DNA of 43,327 nucleotides from JAGVWJ01 sp964588555 (GCA_964588555.1 CAZPPT010000010.1:1-43327), one strand, 5' to 3'; shown: positions 9,190 through 17,158, numbered from the stretch's first letter. Program-made: numbers and translations. Notes: a model not told the origin generated them from the letters alone.

Positions 9190-9290
9190 TTTTCTCATTC
9201 TTTATATACGTCGTTTCTCTTACGCAGTCTATAGAGACGTCGTCTTCTGTTTGGCTAAGGCTCCGTCAGCCGTGCTATGCTTCTCTACTG
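9190..9290 (+). ncRNA. Candidate small RNA unit 1 of a tandem pair
   Basis: A 24-nt block holding a TATA box (TTTATATA, 9201-9208) is followed by CTATAG about 25 nt downstream, where a transcript would begin. The predicted RNA (about 9231-9290) can close with TAGAGA (9232-9237) pairing TCTCTA (9282-9287), and contains AGACG/CGTCT and GGCT/AGCC hairpins, then GTTTT. No plausible ORF is present. A diverged copy follows 101 bp downstream. No C/D boxes are visible and H/ACA assignment is not supported. The class is unknown. Confidence 0.45.
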
Positions 9291-9395
9291 TTTTCTCATT
9301 CTTTATATACGTCGCTTTTCTTATGTTTTCTATAGGGTGCTCGACTCATGTAAACTAAGGCTCGCACAGCCGAAAATAGAGCGTAAGTAATTACT
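9291..9395 (+). ncRNA. Candidate small RNA unit 2 of a tandem pair
   Basis: This repeats unit 1 with the identical 24-nt promoter block (9291-9314, TATA at 9302-9309), a CTATAG at the expected start (about 9331) and the same CTAAGGCTC...CAGCCG hairpin core. The rest of the predicted transcript has diverged. Retention of promoter and hairpin with drift elsewhere is what one expects of duplicated RNA genes, but transcription is unproven. Confidence 0.4.
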
Positions 9396-9414
9396 CGTTT
9401 AATCAGGGGTGGAT

Positions 9415-9810
9415 TCAATCAAGTATTGCTTGCCATCCGCTTCGCTGCATCTCAAGAGAATGCATACCTTCAGCTTCAAATGTTTCTACCACGATTGTTT
9501 TACCATCACCCTGCTTAGTAAAAGCAATGGTAACTTTCCTATTGTCATCAAGCGTGTAAGAAATCAATCTATGGTTTTCTACTTTATCATAGACGCCTGC
9601 AAAATCAAAACCGGCACTACCATCTTTTGCTTCCATTCGATAAAGGAATGTTCCGCCTGTCCGTAAATCATTTTCCCCATGGGGCGTATGCCAATCATCC
9701 GAGGCGTTGTTCCAGCGAGTAACGTGCGCAGGCACAGTCCAACACGTCCAAACTTTTTCTACAGACGCATTTACTACCGTTTCAACAGTTATTGTTTTTT
9801 TCATATCCAT
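9415..9810 (-). CDS. AHSA1/SRPBCC-family protein
   Basis: 131 aa. Recognised as an AHSA1-like START/SRPBCC protein: N-terminal strand TITVETVVNASVEKVWTCWT, then a W.NASDDWHTP segment, a GG.F.YRMEAKDGSAGFDFAG.Y strand pair and the final helix MQRSGWQAIL. The fold forms a hydrophobic ligand pocket. The bacterial and archaeal members are mostly uncharacterised. The start at 9810 (MDMKK) is chosen because a TATA box (ATTTATAATG, 9840-9831) lies about 26 nt upstream, giving a leaderless mRNA; the open frame further upstream is noise that overlaps the divergent gene. The protein ends just after QAILD, about ten residues earlier than most relatives, so the last helix is slightly clipped. Confidence 0.85.
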   Translation of the reverse strand: MDMKKTITVETVVNASVEKVWTCWTVPAHVTRWNNASDDWHTPHGENDLRTGGTFLYRMEAKDGSAGFDFAGVYDKVENHRLISYTLDDNRKVTIAFTKQGDGKTIVVETFEAEGMHSLEMQRSGWQAILD

Positions 9811-9830
9811 AAAGAGATAAGCCCCAAAGT

Positions 9831-9884
9831 CATTATAAATATGAACAAAAGAGCCAACAAAAACAGAACATAAGATTTTTAAAC
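9831..9884. promoter_or_regulatory. Divergent promoter pair
   Basis: A minus-strand TATA box (9840-9831) serves the AHSA1 gene. A plus-strand box (TTTTTAAAC, 9876-9884) serves the small membrane protein gene, which also has an AGGTGA Shine-Dalgarno at 9907-9912. Confidence 0.5.
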
Positions 9885-9918
9885 CATATTTTCCTACCTT
9901 ACACAAGGTGATTATAGT

Positions 9919-10140
9919 ATGGGTGGAATGTGTAAAACGATAATGAGTTTGCTTATACTCTTGGCGGGTATCGTCATGATGGGAAATGTCCAACTTGCCG
10001 GTTTTCCTGCGTTCCAGATGGCAGGCATATTGTTTACCCTTCTTGGGCTTATAAAGTTGGTACACTGCATGGGCATGTGCTCAATGTGCAGTTCATGCTG
10101 CATGCCTGAAAAGGAGATGGGCAAAAAGGCGAAAAAATAA
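9919..10140 (+). CDS. Small Cys-rich two-TM membrane protein
   Basis: 73 aa. Two hydrophobic segments (about 7-22 and 31-48) are followed by a cysteine cluster (CMGMCSMCSSCC, residues 50-61) and a Lys-rich tail. No family recognised. The short loop and basic tail suggest both ends face the cytoplasm. The Cys cluster could bind a metal (inference). AGGTGA sits 6 nt ahead of the ATG. A T-rich stretch just after the stop (10141-10172) would do as an archaeal terminator. Confidence 0.75.
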   Translation: MGGMCKTIMSLLILLAGIVMMGNVQLAGFPAFQMAGILFTLLGLIKLVHCMGMCSMCSSCCMPEKEMGKKAKK

Positions 10141-10215
10141 TTTCTTTTATTTCTTCTTTTTGTTTTATTTTATGATTAAATAAGATTTATAAACTGTTTC
10201 TAACAAACGCTACTT

Positions 10216-11175
10216 ATGAAACAACTAGTAGTTAAATCACGAACTATAGGATCGCTTGGATTTTTAGATCGTGCAGGTAGGCAAAGCCCGCTTATAGATG
10301 CGCTTACTGCTTCACCAAAGTCATACAGTTGTATGCTGCTTCTTTTTCCATTTAGACGAGAAGTATACGACCGAATCATAAACGACACATTACAACCAAA
10401 CAAAGAAAAACTCATGAATGCACAGCGTGAACTCTATAAACACGTATACCAGGTAGTTGGCTCACTTATTCTTGCAATTATTAATGTAGAAAACGTACGG
10501 AAAATACGCGCTGCTACTGACTATGTAGAGGAAAGATTTGGAATATATGAAAAAGCAGCTCAACAAAATAAGAGGGACAATGCATTTGAAGAAGCAGTAC
10601 AAAAAGCACGGCAATTACGAACAGATGTTGACGCGCTTATTGACCAATTAGCCGACGCGCCGCACCGCTTAGATCTTTGTGAACGGATCGTAAGCGCGTG
10701 CAAGAGATATGGAAAAATTTATGATGCACTACGCGATTTAGGATTTGTAGAATGGAGAAAACTCTTTGAAAATAAACCTCGGTTTTCTATCTGTCAAGAT
10801 GGCACGCCGATTGAGTCAGTCGACAGCATTCTTAATTTTCTTGGTGGAAACGATATGCCATTTCCCGTCGAGCAGCCACGACTCAATGTTCGACTTGCAG
10901 GAATCCAGATTAAACTTACACCAAATGCGCGCGAGCATACGGCATTTTTTAACGCGTTCCTTCCGACTTATAAATTTCCTGATTTGCACCCAATTGGCCT
11001 TTTAGTTAAAACAGAAGAAAAAACATATTTTGCAGACCTGTTCTTACAGGTAGAGCTACAATTAAGAACAAGATATGAATGTGAAGAGATACGCGCGGCT
11101 AACGGAGCGAAGGTATTTTTCCCAAAAATAGGGACGGCTGAGGTGGCTGCACCAGACACACCGCCCCTTCCATAG
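10216..11175 (+). CDS. Hypothetical protein, mainly helical N-terminal half
   Basis: 319 aa, no family recognised. Residues about 65-190 form long amphipathic helices (ELYKHVYQVVGSLILAI, AVQKARQLRTDVDALIDQL). The C-terminal part (about 205-305) is mixed alpha/beta with strand-like LNVRLAGIQIKL and YFADLFLQVELQLRT, and the end is Pro-rich. No signal peptide or convincing TM. A TATA box (ATTTATAAAC, about 10185-10194) is centred 26 nt before the ATG, suggesting a leaderless message. It stands alone as a transcription unit. Confidence 0.7.
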   Translation: MKQLVVKSRTIGSLGFLDRAGRQSPLIDALTASPKSYSCMLLLFPFRREVYDRIINDTLQPNKEKLMNAQRELYKHVYQVVGSLILAIINVENVRKIRAATDYVEERFGIYEKAAQQNKRDNAFEEAVQKARQLRTDVDALIDQLADAPHRLDLCERIVSACKRYGKIYDALRDLGFVEWRKLFENKPRFSICQDGTPIESVDSILNFLGGNDMPFPVEQPRLNVRLAGIQIKLTPNAREHTAFFNAFLPTYKFPDLHPIGLLVKTEEKTYFADLFLQVELQLRTRYECEEIRAANGAKVFFPKIGTAEVAAPDTPPLP

Positions 11176-11206
11176 GATTTAAATCGATAAACGATGTGTT
11201 CTTAGC

Positions 11207-12325
11207 ATGATCATCCGTGACGAACTCTACGGCTCCATTGCCTGCAGCGAACTGGAAGAAAAAATAATCGACAGTGAGGAGTTCCAGCGCCTCAGGCGCA
11301 TAAAGCAGATGGCGTTCACCTACCTTGTCTATCCCGGGGCAACGCATACGCGCTTCGACCACTCGCTTGGGACAATGCATCTTGCAGGGAGAATTGCGGA
11401 AAAATTGGCACTCGGGAAGGAAACAGTAGAAAAAATCAGGTTATTTGCACTTCTCCATGACGTCGGGCACGTTGCCTTCTCGCACGAAAGCGAGGCGCTC
11501 CTCAAGGACTACCTTGGGGACCATGAAGAAATAGGCAAACAAAAGATTGCAAGCGGCGAATTAAAGGACATACTTGGCGAGCACTACCGAATCGATGAGA
11601 TAACCCGCCTTGAAGATGCCGTCGAGGGAAAGATAGTTACGTCAGACGTAGGTGCGGACCGGATGGATTACCTCATGCGCGATGCGCGCAACACGGGGGT
11701 GGCGTACGGGATCATTGAGGTCGACCGAATTATCGAAACGCTCGTGATTGACAAAAACGAACTTGTAGTCCGTGAGGGGGGGCTAAACGCGGTCGAAAAC
11801 CTGCTCATTGCACGCTACATGATGTTCTCAACGGTATACCTGCACCATACAGTGCGCATCGCCGCTGCGCTCCTCAGGACTGCACTCTATCTTGCGATCA
11901 AAAGTAATGAACTTAAGGCGAGGGAATTGCTCTATACAGGCGATGAAGAAACGCTTTTGCGCCTCAGAAAAATAGCGCCTTCTGCGCCGTACGCACACGC
12001 GCTTCTGAATCGAAAACTCTTTAAGGAAGTATACTCGCTTTCACCACACGAAAAACTTAGGCAAAACATACGAAAGGCACAGGAAGACCTAACGAAGAAA
12101 TTGGGGGTTCAGATCATTATCGACTACCCTGCTGCATTTTTTAAGCCCGTTGATTTCAGGGTAAAAATTGACGGAAGGCTTGAGCCGATTATCGTGCTTT
12201 CAGACCTTGTAAAAACGCTCGAGGCAAGCGAGGAAAAACGAAGAAGGGTACTTGTGTTAAGCGGACCCGGAGTGGGAGTAAACAAAGAAGAAGTACGGAA
12301 GTTACTTGATAAATATCGTAGCTAA
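11207..12325 (+). CDS. HD-superfamily phosphohydrolase (dGTPase-like)
   Basis: 372 aa. The N-terminal half is a clear HD metal-dependent phosphohydrolase of the type found in SAMHD1-like and dNTP triphosphohydrolases (COG1078): YPGATHTRFDHSLG with the first metal His (about 52), then LLHDVGHVAFSH holding the HD pair (84-85), and later SDVGADRMDYLMRD. Such enzymes hydrolyse dNTPs or related nucleotides; the substrate here cannot be read from sequence. The C-terminal part (about 230-372) is a helical plus alpha/beta extension. TTTAAAT (about 11178-11184) lies about 26 nt before the ATG, so the mRNA is probably leaderless. The 3' end overlaps the convergent Sec61-beta gene by 24 nt. Confidence 0.9.
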   Translation: MIIRDELYGSIACSELEEKIIDSEEFQRLRRIKQMAFTYLVYPGATHTRFDHSLGTMHLAGRIAEKLALGKETVEKIRLFALLHDVGHVAFSHESEALLKDYLGDHEEIGKQKIASGELKDILGEHYRIDEITRLEDAVEGKIVTSDVGADRMDYLMRDARNTGVAYGIIEVDRIIETLVIDKNELVVREGGLNAVENLLIARYMMFSTVYLHHTVRIAAALLRTALYLAIKSNELKARELLYTGDEETLLRLRKIAPSAPYAHALLNRKLFKEVYSLSPHEKLRQNIRKAQEDLTKKLGVQIIIDYPAAFFKPVDFRVKIDGRLEPIIVLSDLVKTLEASEEKRRRVLVLSGPGVGVNKEEVRKLLDKYRS

Positions 12326-12463
12326 TTTTACGACGACAACAAAAATAAGCGTGGCGATGATGAATGCGCGCGGGTCTATCTTGATGCCACCTAGCTCGAC
12401 ATCTGAACCGATCCCGATGATACCTGCGCTTGCCATGGGCATGCGTACACTTGAAGATGCCAT
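12302..12463 (-). CDS. Preprotein translocase subunit Sec61-beta (SecG-equivalent)
   Basis: 53 aa on the minus strand, too short for routine gene calls. It begins MASSSVRMPMASAGIIGI; the PM.SAG motif before a short acidic/polar linker is the hallmark of Sec61-beta. A single hydrophobic segment (about 34-51, FIIATLIFVVVVKLATIF) ends the protein, making it tail-anchored as in the family. It is the small accessory subunit of the SecYE channel and works downstream of SRP. It shares a TATA box with the divergent PAC2 gene, and its 3' end overlaps the HD phosphohydrolase gene. Confidence 0.85.
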   Translation of the reverse strand: MASSSVRMPMASAGIIGIGSDVELGGIKIDPRAFIIATLIFVVVVKLATIFIK

Positions 12464-12484
12464 ACATAAAGTACGCAAAGAATT

Positions 12485-12495
12485 GCTTATAAAGC
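12485..12495. promoter_or_regulatory. Shared bidirectional TATA box (Sec61-beta / PAC2)
   Basis: GCTTATAAAGC is nearly palindromic. Its centre lies about 27 nt from the Sec61-beta ATG (12463, minus) and 25 nt from the PAC2 ATG (12515, plus), and no better box is seen for either gene. One element seems to drive two leaderless transcripts. Confidence 0.6.
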
Positions 12496-12514
12496 TTTCC
12501 TTATTGAACTATGC

Positions 12515-13243
12515 ATGGATAAGATAGAAATACATACCATTGGGGACATCAAGGGAAAAAAGCCAACCATCGTAATCGGGTTTCCCGGAACGGGGCTTGT
12601 GGGAAGCGTTGCCGCGTCGCAGATCGTCGATTCGCTTGGTCTTGAATTTGTCGGTTACATAACAAGTCCGTCGTTTGCGCCTTTGGCAGCAATACATGAT
12701 TATAAGCCGCTCCCGCCTGCGCGGATTCACTTTTCACAAAAGCACAATCTTGTGGTCATCCTTTCCGAAATGTCAATACCGGTAAATGCATCCATGGAGC
12801 TTGCTGAAAAGATATACCAGTTCTCAAAGACGATAAATGCAAGCCTCATCGTATCACTTGGAGGGATTTCGCTTAAGGAAGGCGACGACACTGTATACAT
12901 AGTTTCAAGCGACCGTGCAATCATTAAGGAAATTGTAAACAAAAAACTTGCAAAACCTATCCGTGAAGGCGCAACGACAGGCGTTACGGGAATATTGCTT
13001 GCACGGGGCGCACTTGAGAAGTTCCCTGTGTTATCCATTCTTGCTGAAAGCTCGGAGGATTACCTTGACCCGAAGGCCGCAGGAAACGCGGTCCGCATGC
13101 TTTCAAAAGTGCTTGAGATCCGGATCGCAACCGATGCGCTTGACAAGGACGCCCGCGAGATTGCATCGACCATGAGGGAGACAGTCATAAAGTCGAAAAC
13201 TCCCCGCAAGTCAGCAGGCGAAGAAGGGACCATGTACGGCTGA
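12515..13243 (+). CDS. PAC2-family protein (proteasome assembly chaperone-like)
   Basis: 242 aa. Recognised by the N-terminal PAC2 signature: PTIVIGFPGTGLVGSVAASQ, then LGLEFVGYITSPSFAPLAAI and a later LIVSLGGISLKEGDD segment. Archaeal members (COG2047, PF09754) relate to PbaB-type chaperones of 20S proteasome assembly, though many lack a proven role. The C-terminus (about 195-242) is a charged helix. Leaderless from the shared TATA box. Oddly, its promoter partner is a translocon gene. Confidence 0.88.
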   Translation: MDKIEIHTIGDIKGKKPTIVIGFPGTGLVGSVAASQIVDSLGLEFVGYITSPSFAPLAAIHDYKPLPPARIHFSQKHNLVVILSEMSIPVNASMELAEKIYQFSKTINASLIVSLGGISLKEGDDTVYIVSSDRAIIKEIVNKKLAKPIREGATTGVTGILLARGALEKFPVLSILAESSEDYLDPKAAGNAVRMLSKVLEIRIATDALDKDAREIASTMRETVIKSKTPRKSAGEEGTMYG

Positions 13244-13376
13244 CTGTTTTGCCCTTTCCAATTGAAGCCCTTTTACAATCATCGATTTTTCATGTAAAAA
13301 AGGCTTTGACACGAATGTAATGGCGTTGTAGCACGGCAGTATACTGTTTATAAACTCTTACCCATCTGTTCATCTC

Positions 13377-14324
13377 ATGGTATTTTCTGCACTGCTCACT
13401 ATCGCCGGACTAGTGGTATTTGAAACCATCAGCAGTATCGACAATGCAGTCATCAATGCAGAAGTGCTTTCTAAGATGTCTGAAAAGGCGCGGCGATGGT
13501 TCTTATTGTGGGGCATGCTTTTGGCAGTATTTCTGATCAGGGGCGCACTGCCATTTCTTATTCTATGGCTTACTAACCCGCAACTTGGATTTTTCGAAGC
13601 GGTGCAGGCGATGTTTACAGACGACCCGGAAGTGGCGCGGGTGGTTGAAGAATCCTCGCCACTCCTGCTTGCAGGCGGGGGCGTGTTTCTTATATTTCTC
13701 TTTTTCCACTGGCTCTTCTTGGAGAAGAAAAACGTGGGCTTACAAATTGAGCCGTTCTTCCAGAAAAAGGGGGTATGGTTTTATGCAGTCGTCTCAATTT
13801 TGCTTACCGTCATCACCTGGTTTGCCTTGCAAGTCAATCCATTAATGGCATTTAGCGCGGTAGTCGGCTCGACCGCATTTTTTATAACACACGGCTTTAA
13901 GGGGTATGCGGAAGAAAAGGAGCATGAGCTCCTTGAAGGAAAGGCAAACAATATGAGCGACATAAGCAAGCTCCTTTATCTTGAAGTCATAGACGCGACA
14001 TTCTCAATTGACGGAGTTATTGGCGCGTTTGCATTTACGCTTTCCATCCCGCTTATCCTTATCGGAAACGGAATTGGCGCATTTGTGGTTCGCGAAATGA
14101 CCATGCGCAACATAGAAAACGTAAAGAAATACAGGTATCTCAAGAATGGCGCGATGTACTCAATACTAGTCTTAGGAATGGTAATGCTTCTTGACAGCTT
14201 TGGGTTCCACATACCTGCATGGTTTTCACCGGTTGTGACATTTATTGTACTTGGGTACTTTGCATGGAAATCATATCGGGAAATACAAGTAAATAAAGTG
14301 ACGGTAAATTTGGGAAAGAAATAA
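13377..14324 (+). CDS. TerC/DUF475-family integral membrane protein
   Basis: 315 aa with about nine hydrophobic segments. It matches DUF475 (PF04332, TerC superfamily): an early FETISSIDNAVINAEVL segment with membrane acidic residues and the second-half counterpart LEVIDATFSIDGVIGAFAF, the pair of acidic repeats typical of TerC proteins. TerC relatives are implicated in Mn2+ export or metal insertion and in tellurite resistance; substrate unknown here. TTTATAAA (13347-13354) lies 26 nt before the ATG, so the transcript is leaderless. The 133-nt spacer upstream shows only this promoter and T-rich sequence after the PAC2 gene. Confidence 0.88.
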   Translation: MVFSALLTIAGLVVFETISSIDNAVINAEVLSKMSEKARRWFLLWGMLLAVFLIRGALPFLILWLTNPQLGFFEAVQAMFTDDPEVARVVEESSPLLLAGGGVFLIFLFFHWLFLEKKNVGLQIEPFFQKKGVWFYAVVSILLTVITWFALQVNPLMAFSAVVGSTAFFITHGFKGYAEEKEHELLEGKANNMSDISKLLYLEVIDATFSIDGVIGAFAFTLSIPLILIGNGIGAFVVREMTMRNIENVKKYRYLKNGAMYSILVLGMVMLLDSFGFHIPAWFSPVVTFIVLGYFAWKSYREIQVNKVTVNLGKK

Positions 14325-14410
14325 CAAAAACCAAAAGGAATAGTTGAAAATATACTTTTCTGATTCGATAGAATTAAAAATTTGCCAATCGATAGATATG
14401 TGGTGCTGAA

Positions 14411-14575
14411 ATGAGCAAAAAGGAAAATGTAACAATTGCAATGGTATATCAGAAATTACAGGCAATAGAACAAGAGGTACAAGAAATTAGTGATGACCTC
14501 CATCGGATTAAACCTGAATTTGTAGAAAAATTAAAAACAATCGAGAAAGGAAAATTTCATACTTTTAAACAATAG
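14411..14575 (+). CDS. Antitoxin of a RelE/ParE-type pair
   Basis: 54 aa: short, acidic to neutral and helical (YQKLQAIEQEVQEISDDL), ending in a basic tail. Size, helical character and position just ahead of a RelE-like toxin fit an antitoxin that wraps the toxin. The antitoxin sequence family is not recognised. GGTGCTGA before the ATG is a usable Shine-Dalgarno. The toxin frame opens 34 nt after this stop. Confidence 0.65.
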   Translation: MSKKENVTIAMVYQKLQAIEQEVQEISDDLHRIKPEFVEKLKTIEKGKFHTFKQ

Positions 14576-14609
14576 AGGATATGGAAAAATACATGGAAAA
14601 TACGGTTGA

Positions 14610-14900
14610 TTGAGGTATTATCGTGGGTACCTCCTCAACCAAAGCGATGAATTTCTTAAAACACTACAAAAACTTAAAAAGCACGATCCACAAATGTACG
14701 CTAGAGTGAAAAAGAAAATGATGGAGATTATCGAAAATCCAAACCACCATAAACCGCTTAGCAATATCCTCAAAAATTATAGACGCGCGCACGTAGGGCA
14801 TTTTGTCATTGCATTTAGGATTTTAGAAGAGCAAAAAATGGTTCGCTTTGTTGCTTATGCACACCACGATGATATTTATGAGCAACGTTTTAATGACTAA
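14610..14900 (+). CDS. RelE/ParE-family toxin (mRNA interferase-like)
   Basis: 96 aa. It follows the RelE/ParE pattern: N-terminal strand, long helix pair (FLKTLQKLKKHDPQMYARVKKKM), IIENPNHHKPL, the strand RRAHVGHFVIAFRI and C-terminal RFVAYAHHDDIYEQ. RelE toxins cut mRNA in the ribosomal A site; ParE relatives poison gyrase, and the two cannot be separated here. The only start is a TTG (14610) directly after an in-frame TGA, or the gene has lost a few N-terminal residues. The stop codon abuts the convergent purB stop with no gap. Confidence 0.8.
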   Translation: MRYYRGYLLNQSDEFLKTLQKLKKHDPQMYARVKKKMMEIIENPNHHKPLSNILKNYRRAHVGHFVIAFRILEEQKMVRFVAYAHHDDIYEQRFND

Positions 14901-16205
14901 TTATTTCACAGCCGCCTCAACAATCCTTTCCGCTTCCCCGACATATGTTTTAACGTCGAATATTTCATCAAGCTGTTTTGCGGAAAGCGCCGTGACCCGT
15001 TCCTTTGCAAGCTCTTTTAGGTGCCGCCTTGAGTTCTTTGCCTCAATTGCAAGTTTCCGCACAAGCTCATGCGCCTCCTGCCTGCCGACCTTGTCAGTAA
15101 GTGCGATCATAAGGCGTTCTGCCATTATAAGGCCGTGGGTAATGCCGATATTCCGCTCAATGTTTTCCGGAAAGAAGTCAAGTTTCTCAAGTATTTTTCT
15201 CAATTCAACAATAAGATAGTCAGTTGCAATAAAGGATTGTGAAAAGATAACGCGCTCATTTGCGCTATTGGTTAAGTCACGTTCGTGCTCGAGTGCGCAG
15301 TTTTCAAGGGCAACCGCAACGTGCGAACGTACGAGGCGGGCAATACTGCAAAGCCGCTCGCTCTTGTGGGGGTTCCGCTTATGCGGCATGGTTGAGCTTC
15401 CGACTTGTGCGCTTCCAAACCCTTCGGCAACTTCCCCAAGCTCAGTGCGCTGAAGGTTCCGTATTTCTTTTGCGATTTTTTCGACCAAGCAGGCAACGAG
15501 TGCAACATCGCTTATGACTTCGGCATGACGGTCACGTTGGATAACCTGGTTAGTGACAGGTGCAGCTTCAAGGCCAAGTTCCTTCATGACCCGTTCCTGG
15601 ATTGCAAATGCATGCTTCCCAAAGGTTGCCATGGTGCCGACTGCACCAGACATCTTGCCTACGCAAATCCGTTTTTTTGATTCTTTAAGGCGTGCGAGGT
15701 TGCGCTGTGCCTCCTGGTAGTATAATGCAAACTTCATGCCATATGTGGTCGGCACTGCATGCTGGCCGTGCGTACGGCCGATACAGACGGTTTTCTTGTG
15801 CTTAAGCGCAAGTGCCCTGATCGTTCCGGCAAGTTCAGTAAGGTGCTTTTCAATAAGTGCTATTGCATCGCTTAGGATAAGTGCAAAGGCCGTGTCCTCG
15901 ATGTCGTAACTGGTTGCCCCAACGTGTACGTATTTTCCCGCATCCCCCGCCTGTTCACTGAGCGCCTTAACCATTGCCATAAGGTCATGATGAATTTCGC
16001 TTTCGATTTCATGCACGCGCGCAACAGTTACCTTTGAAATGGCACGCTCGATCTTTTGCGGTGCGTCCTTTGGAATAGTACCCAATTCAGCATGTACCTT
16101 TGCAAGGGTTGCCTCAACGCGCATCCACGTACGGAGCTTGTGCCCCTCTTCAAAAAGTTTATTCATCTCTGTTGCGTACCGTTCTTCAAAAGGAGAAATT
16201 GTCAT
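14901..16205 (-). CDS. purB: Adenylosuccinate lyase
   Basis: 434 aa, normal length. Member of the aspartase/fumarase superfamily with the signature GSSTMPHKRNP at about 268-278, the IGRTHGQHAVP segment carrying a catalytic His, and HVGATSYDIEDTA. PurB cleaves SAICAR to AICAR and adenylosuccinate to AMP in purine synthesis, releasing fumarate each time. No other purine gene is adjacent. A TATA-like TTTTTAAG (about 16236-16229, minus) lies 27 nt from the ATG, giving a leaderless message divergent from the translocase-like operon. Confidence 0.96.
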   Translation of the reverse strand: MTISPFEERYATEMNKLFEEGHKLRTWMRVEATLAKVHAELGTIPKDAPQKIERAISKVTVARVHEIESEIHHDLMAMVKALSEQAGDAGKYVHVGATSYDIEDTAFALILSDAIALIEKHLTELAGTIRALALKHKKTVCIGRTHGQHAVPTTYGMKFALYYQEAQRNLARLKESKKRICVGKMSGAVGTMATFGKHAFAIQERVMKELGLEAAPVTNQVIQRDRHAEVISDVALVACLVEKIAKEIRNLQRTELGEVAEGFGSAQVGSSTMPHKRNPHKSERLCSIARLVRSHVAVALENCALEHERDLTNSANERVIFSQSFIATDYLIVELRKILEKLDFFPENIERNIGITHGLIMAERLMIALTDKVGRQEAHELVRKLAIEAKNSRRHLKELAKERVTALSAKQLDEIFDVKTYVGEAERIVEAAVK

Positions 16206-16291
16206 AAATTACTTATAAAAGGTGAGCGCTTAAAAATGCGCTGGTTACAGGCATCCGGTGGGAATATGGTTTTATATCTGGACCCATAGTA

Positions 16292-16304
16292 GTATTTATA
16301 AATA
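16292..16304 (+). promoter_or_regulatory. TATA box of the seven-gene translocase-like operon
   Basis: GTATTTATAAATA is centred 27 nt before the ATG at 16325, implying a leaderless first gene. No other convincing TATA box is seen before the following six genes, which are nearly contiguous. Confidence 0.65.
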
Positions 16305-16324
16305 TAGATTTGTTAGAGATAGAT

Positions 16325-17158
16325 ATGGCACGGATACCTACGTACGTATATGTCCTCCTAGGGGCAGGCATAGCAGGGCTTATACTCAGCACCATGCGTG
16401 ACCTAACCGGTACTGGGAACATACTTACCATGCTTGGCGGGATAATAAGCGGCATTGTAGCGCTTGGTACGGTCCTGGTCATGAAATACGATTATATGGC
16501 GATCCCATTCATACAGCAACGCTCAAGGACTATAACGGTTCCTGATCTTGGAAGATATGAACTGTCGCCGGCACAGGATACGATCATACGAACTGAAGGA
16601 AACGCATACTATGCAAGCGCGTTTCTTGGCATAGAGGTGTACCGTTCCCCGACTGAAGAAGTCCAAGAGGAAAACCTCAAGAACAACGAGTTCTTTGAAA
16701 GGGCAATATCTTCATTTCGGTATGTTACCAAGATAGGCTACATTGTCCATGTCGAAGAGATCGCACAGATGATAAATGACCTTGCCAAAAAACGTGCTGA
16801 AGCACAGGCAAAGCTTGTGCATGAACGCCAAAAACCAGGGGCACGGGAACGGCAGCTCCTTATCGAAAAATATTCCAGGGAAGTGGAAGTCTGGGAAAAG
16901 CAGATAAAAAAGATTACGAGCGGAAAGACGATGGGCGTGCTCGTATACGCCATGATAACTGCGAAAAGCGACTCACGTGACGGTGCGACCGTAAGCGCAA
17001 AGGCGCGTGCCGAGGAGATACGGATCGCACTTTCAAACTCGCTCAATATCCGTGCAGAGCTCCTGCGGGGTGACAGGCTCCTCAAGTGCTTTGAATGGGA
17101 ACGGATGTATCCGACGACGACGGACGAGCTCGAAGCAGAAGCAGTATCCATGGTGTAA
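16325..17158 (+). CDS. Two-TM protein resembling PrgI plus VirB4 N-terminal domain (copy 1)
   Basis: 277 aa. Two hydrophobic segments (about 6-24 and 33-53) are followed by a cytoplasmic domain: strand ITVPDLGRYELSP, an AYYASAFLGIEVYRSPTEE segment, a core FFERAISSFRYVTKIGYIVHV, a coiled-coil hairpin (about 145-195), then MGVLVYAMITAKS and an Arg/Ala-rich helix ending with LLRGDRLLKCFEW. This order recalls PrgI (two TM) joined to the N-terminal domain of VirB4/TraC-type conjugation ATPases, which here lie on a separate chain. That match is by pattern, not search. ATG 16325 is preferred to a TTG 15 nt earlier because it fits the TATA spacing. The next gene, 2 nt away, is a paralogue. Confidence 0.75.
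   Translation: MARIPTYVYVLLGAGIAGLILSTMRDLTGTGNILTMLGGIISGIVALGTVLVMKYDYMAIPFIQQRSRTITVPDLGRYELSPAQDTIIRTEGNAYYASAFLGIEVYRSPTEEVQEENLKNNEFFERAISSFRYVTKIGYIVHVEEIAQMINDLAKKRAEAQAKLVHERQKPGARERQLLIEKYSREVEVWEKQIKKITSGKTMGVLVYAMITAKSDSRDGATVSAKARAEEIRIALSNSLNIRAELLRGDRLLKCFEWERMYPTTTDELEAEAVSMV

Noticed and set aside
9038..9358. Plus-strand open frame of 106 codons
   Set aside because: It covers SRP RNA helix 8 and the tandem RNA units; those structures explain the sequence better.
9190..9395. CRISPR-like array
   Set aside because: Only two copies, each with a TATA box and diverged flanks, no short regular spacers and no cas genes.
9231..9395. tRNA genes or tRNA fragments
   Set aside because: No cloverleaf, no GTTC T-loop and no acceptor pairing could be drawn; I found no tRNA anywhere in the window by eye.
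9811..10065. N-terminal extension of the AHSA1 gene
   Set aside because: It would overlap the divergent small membrane protein gene and both promoters, and has no family match; the start at 9810 fits the TATA spacing.
12306..12527. Plus-strand open frame of 73 codons
   Set aside because: The minus strand here encodes Sec61-beta with a diagnostic motif and a fitting promoter.
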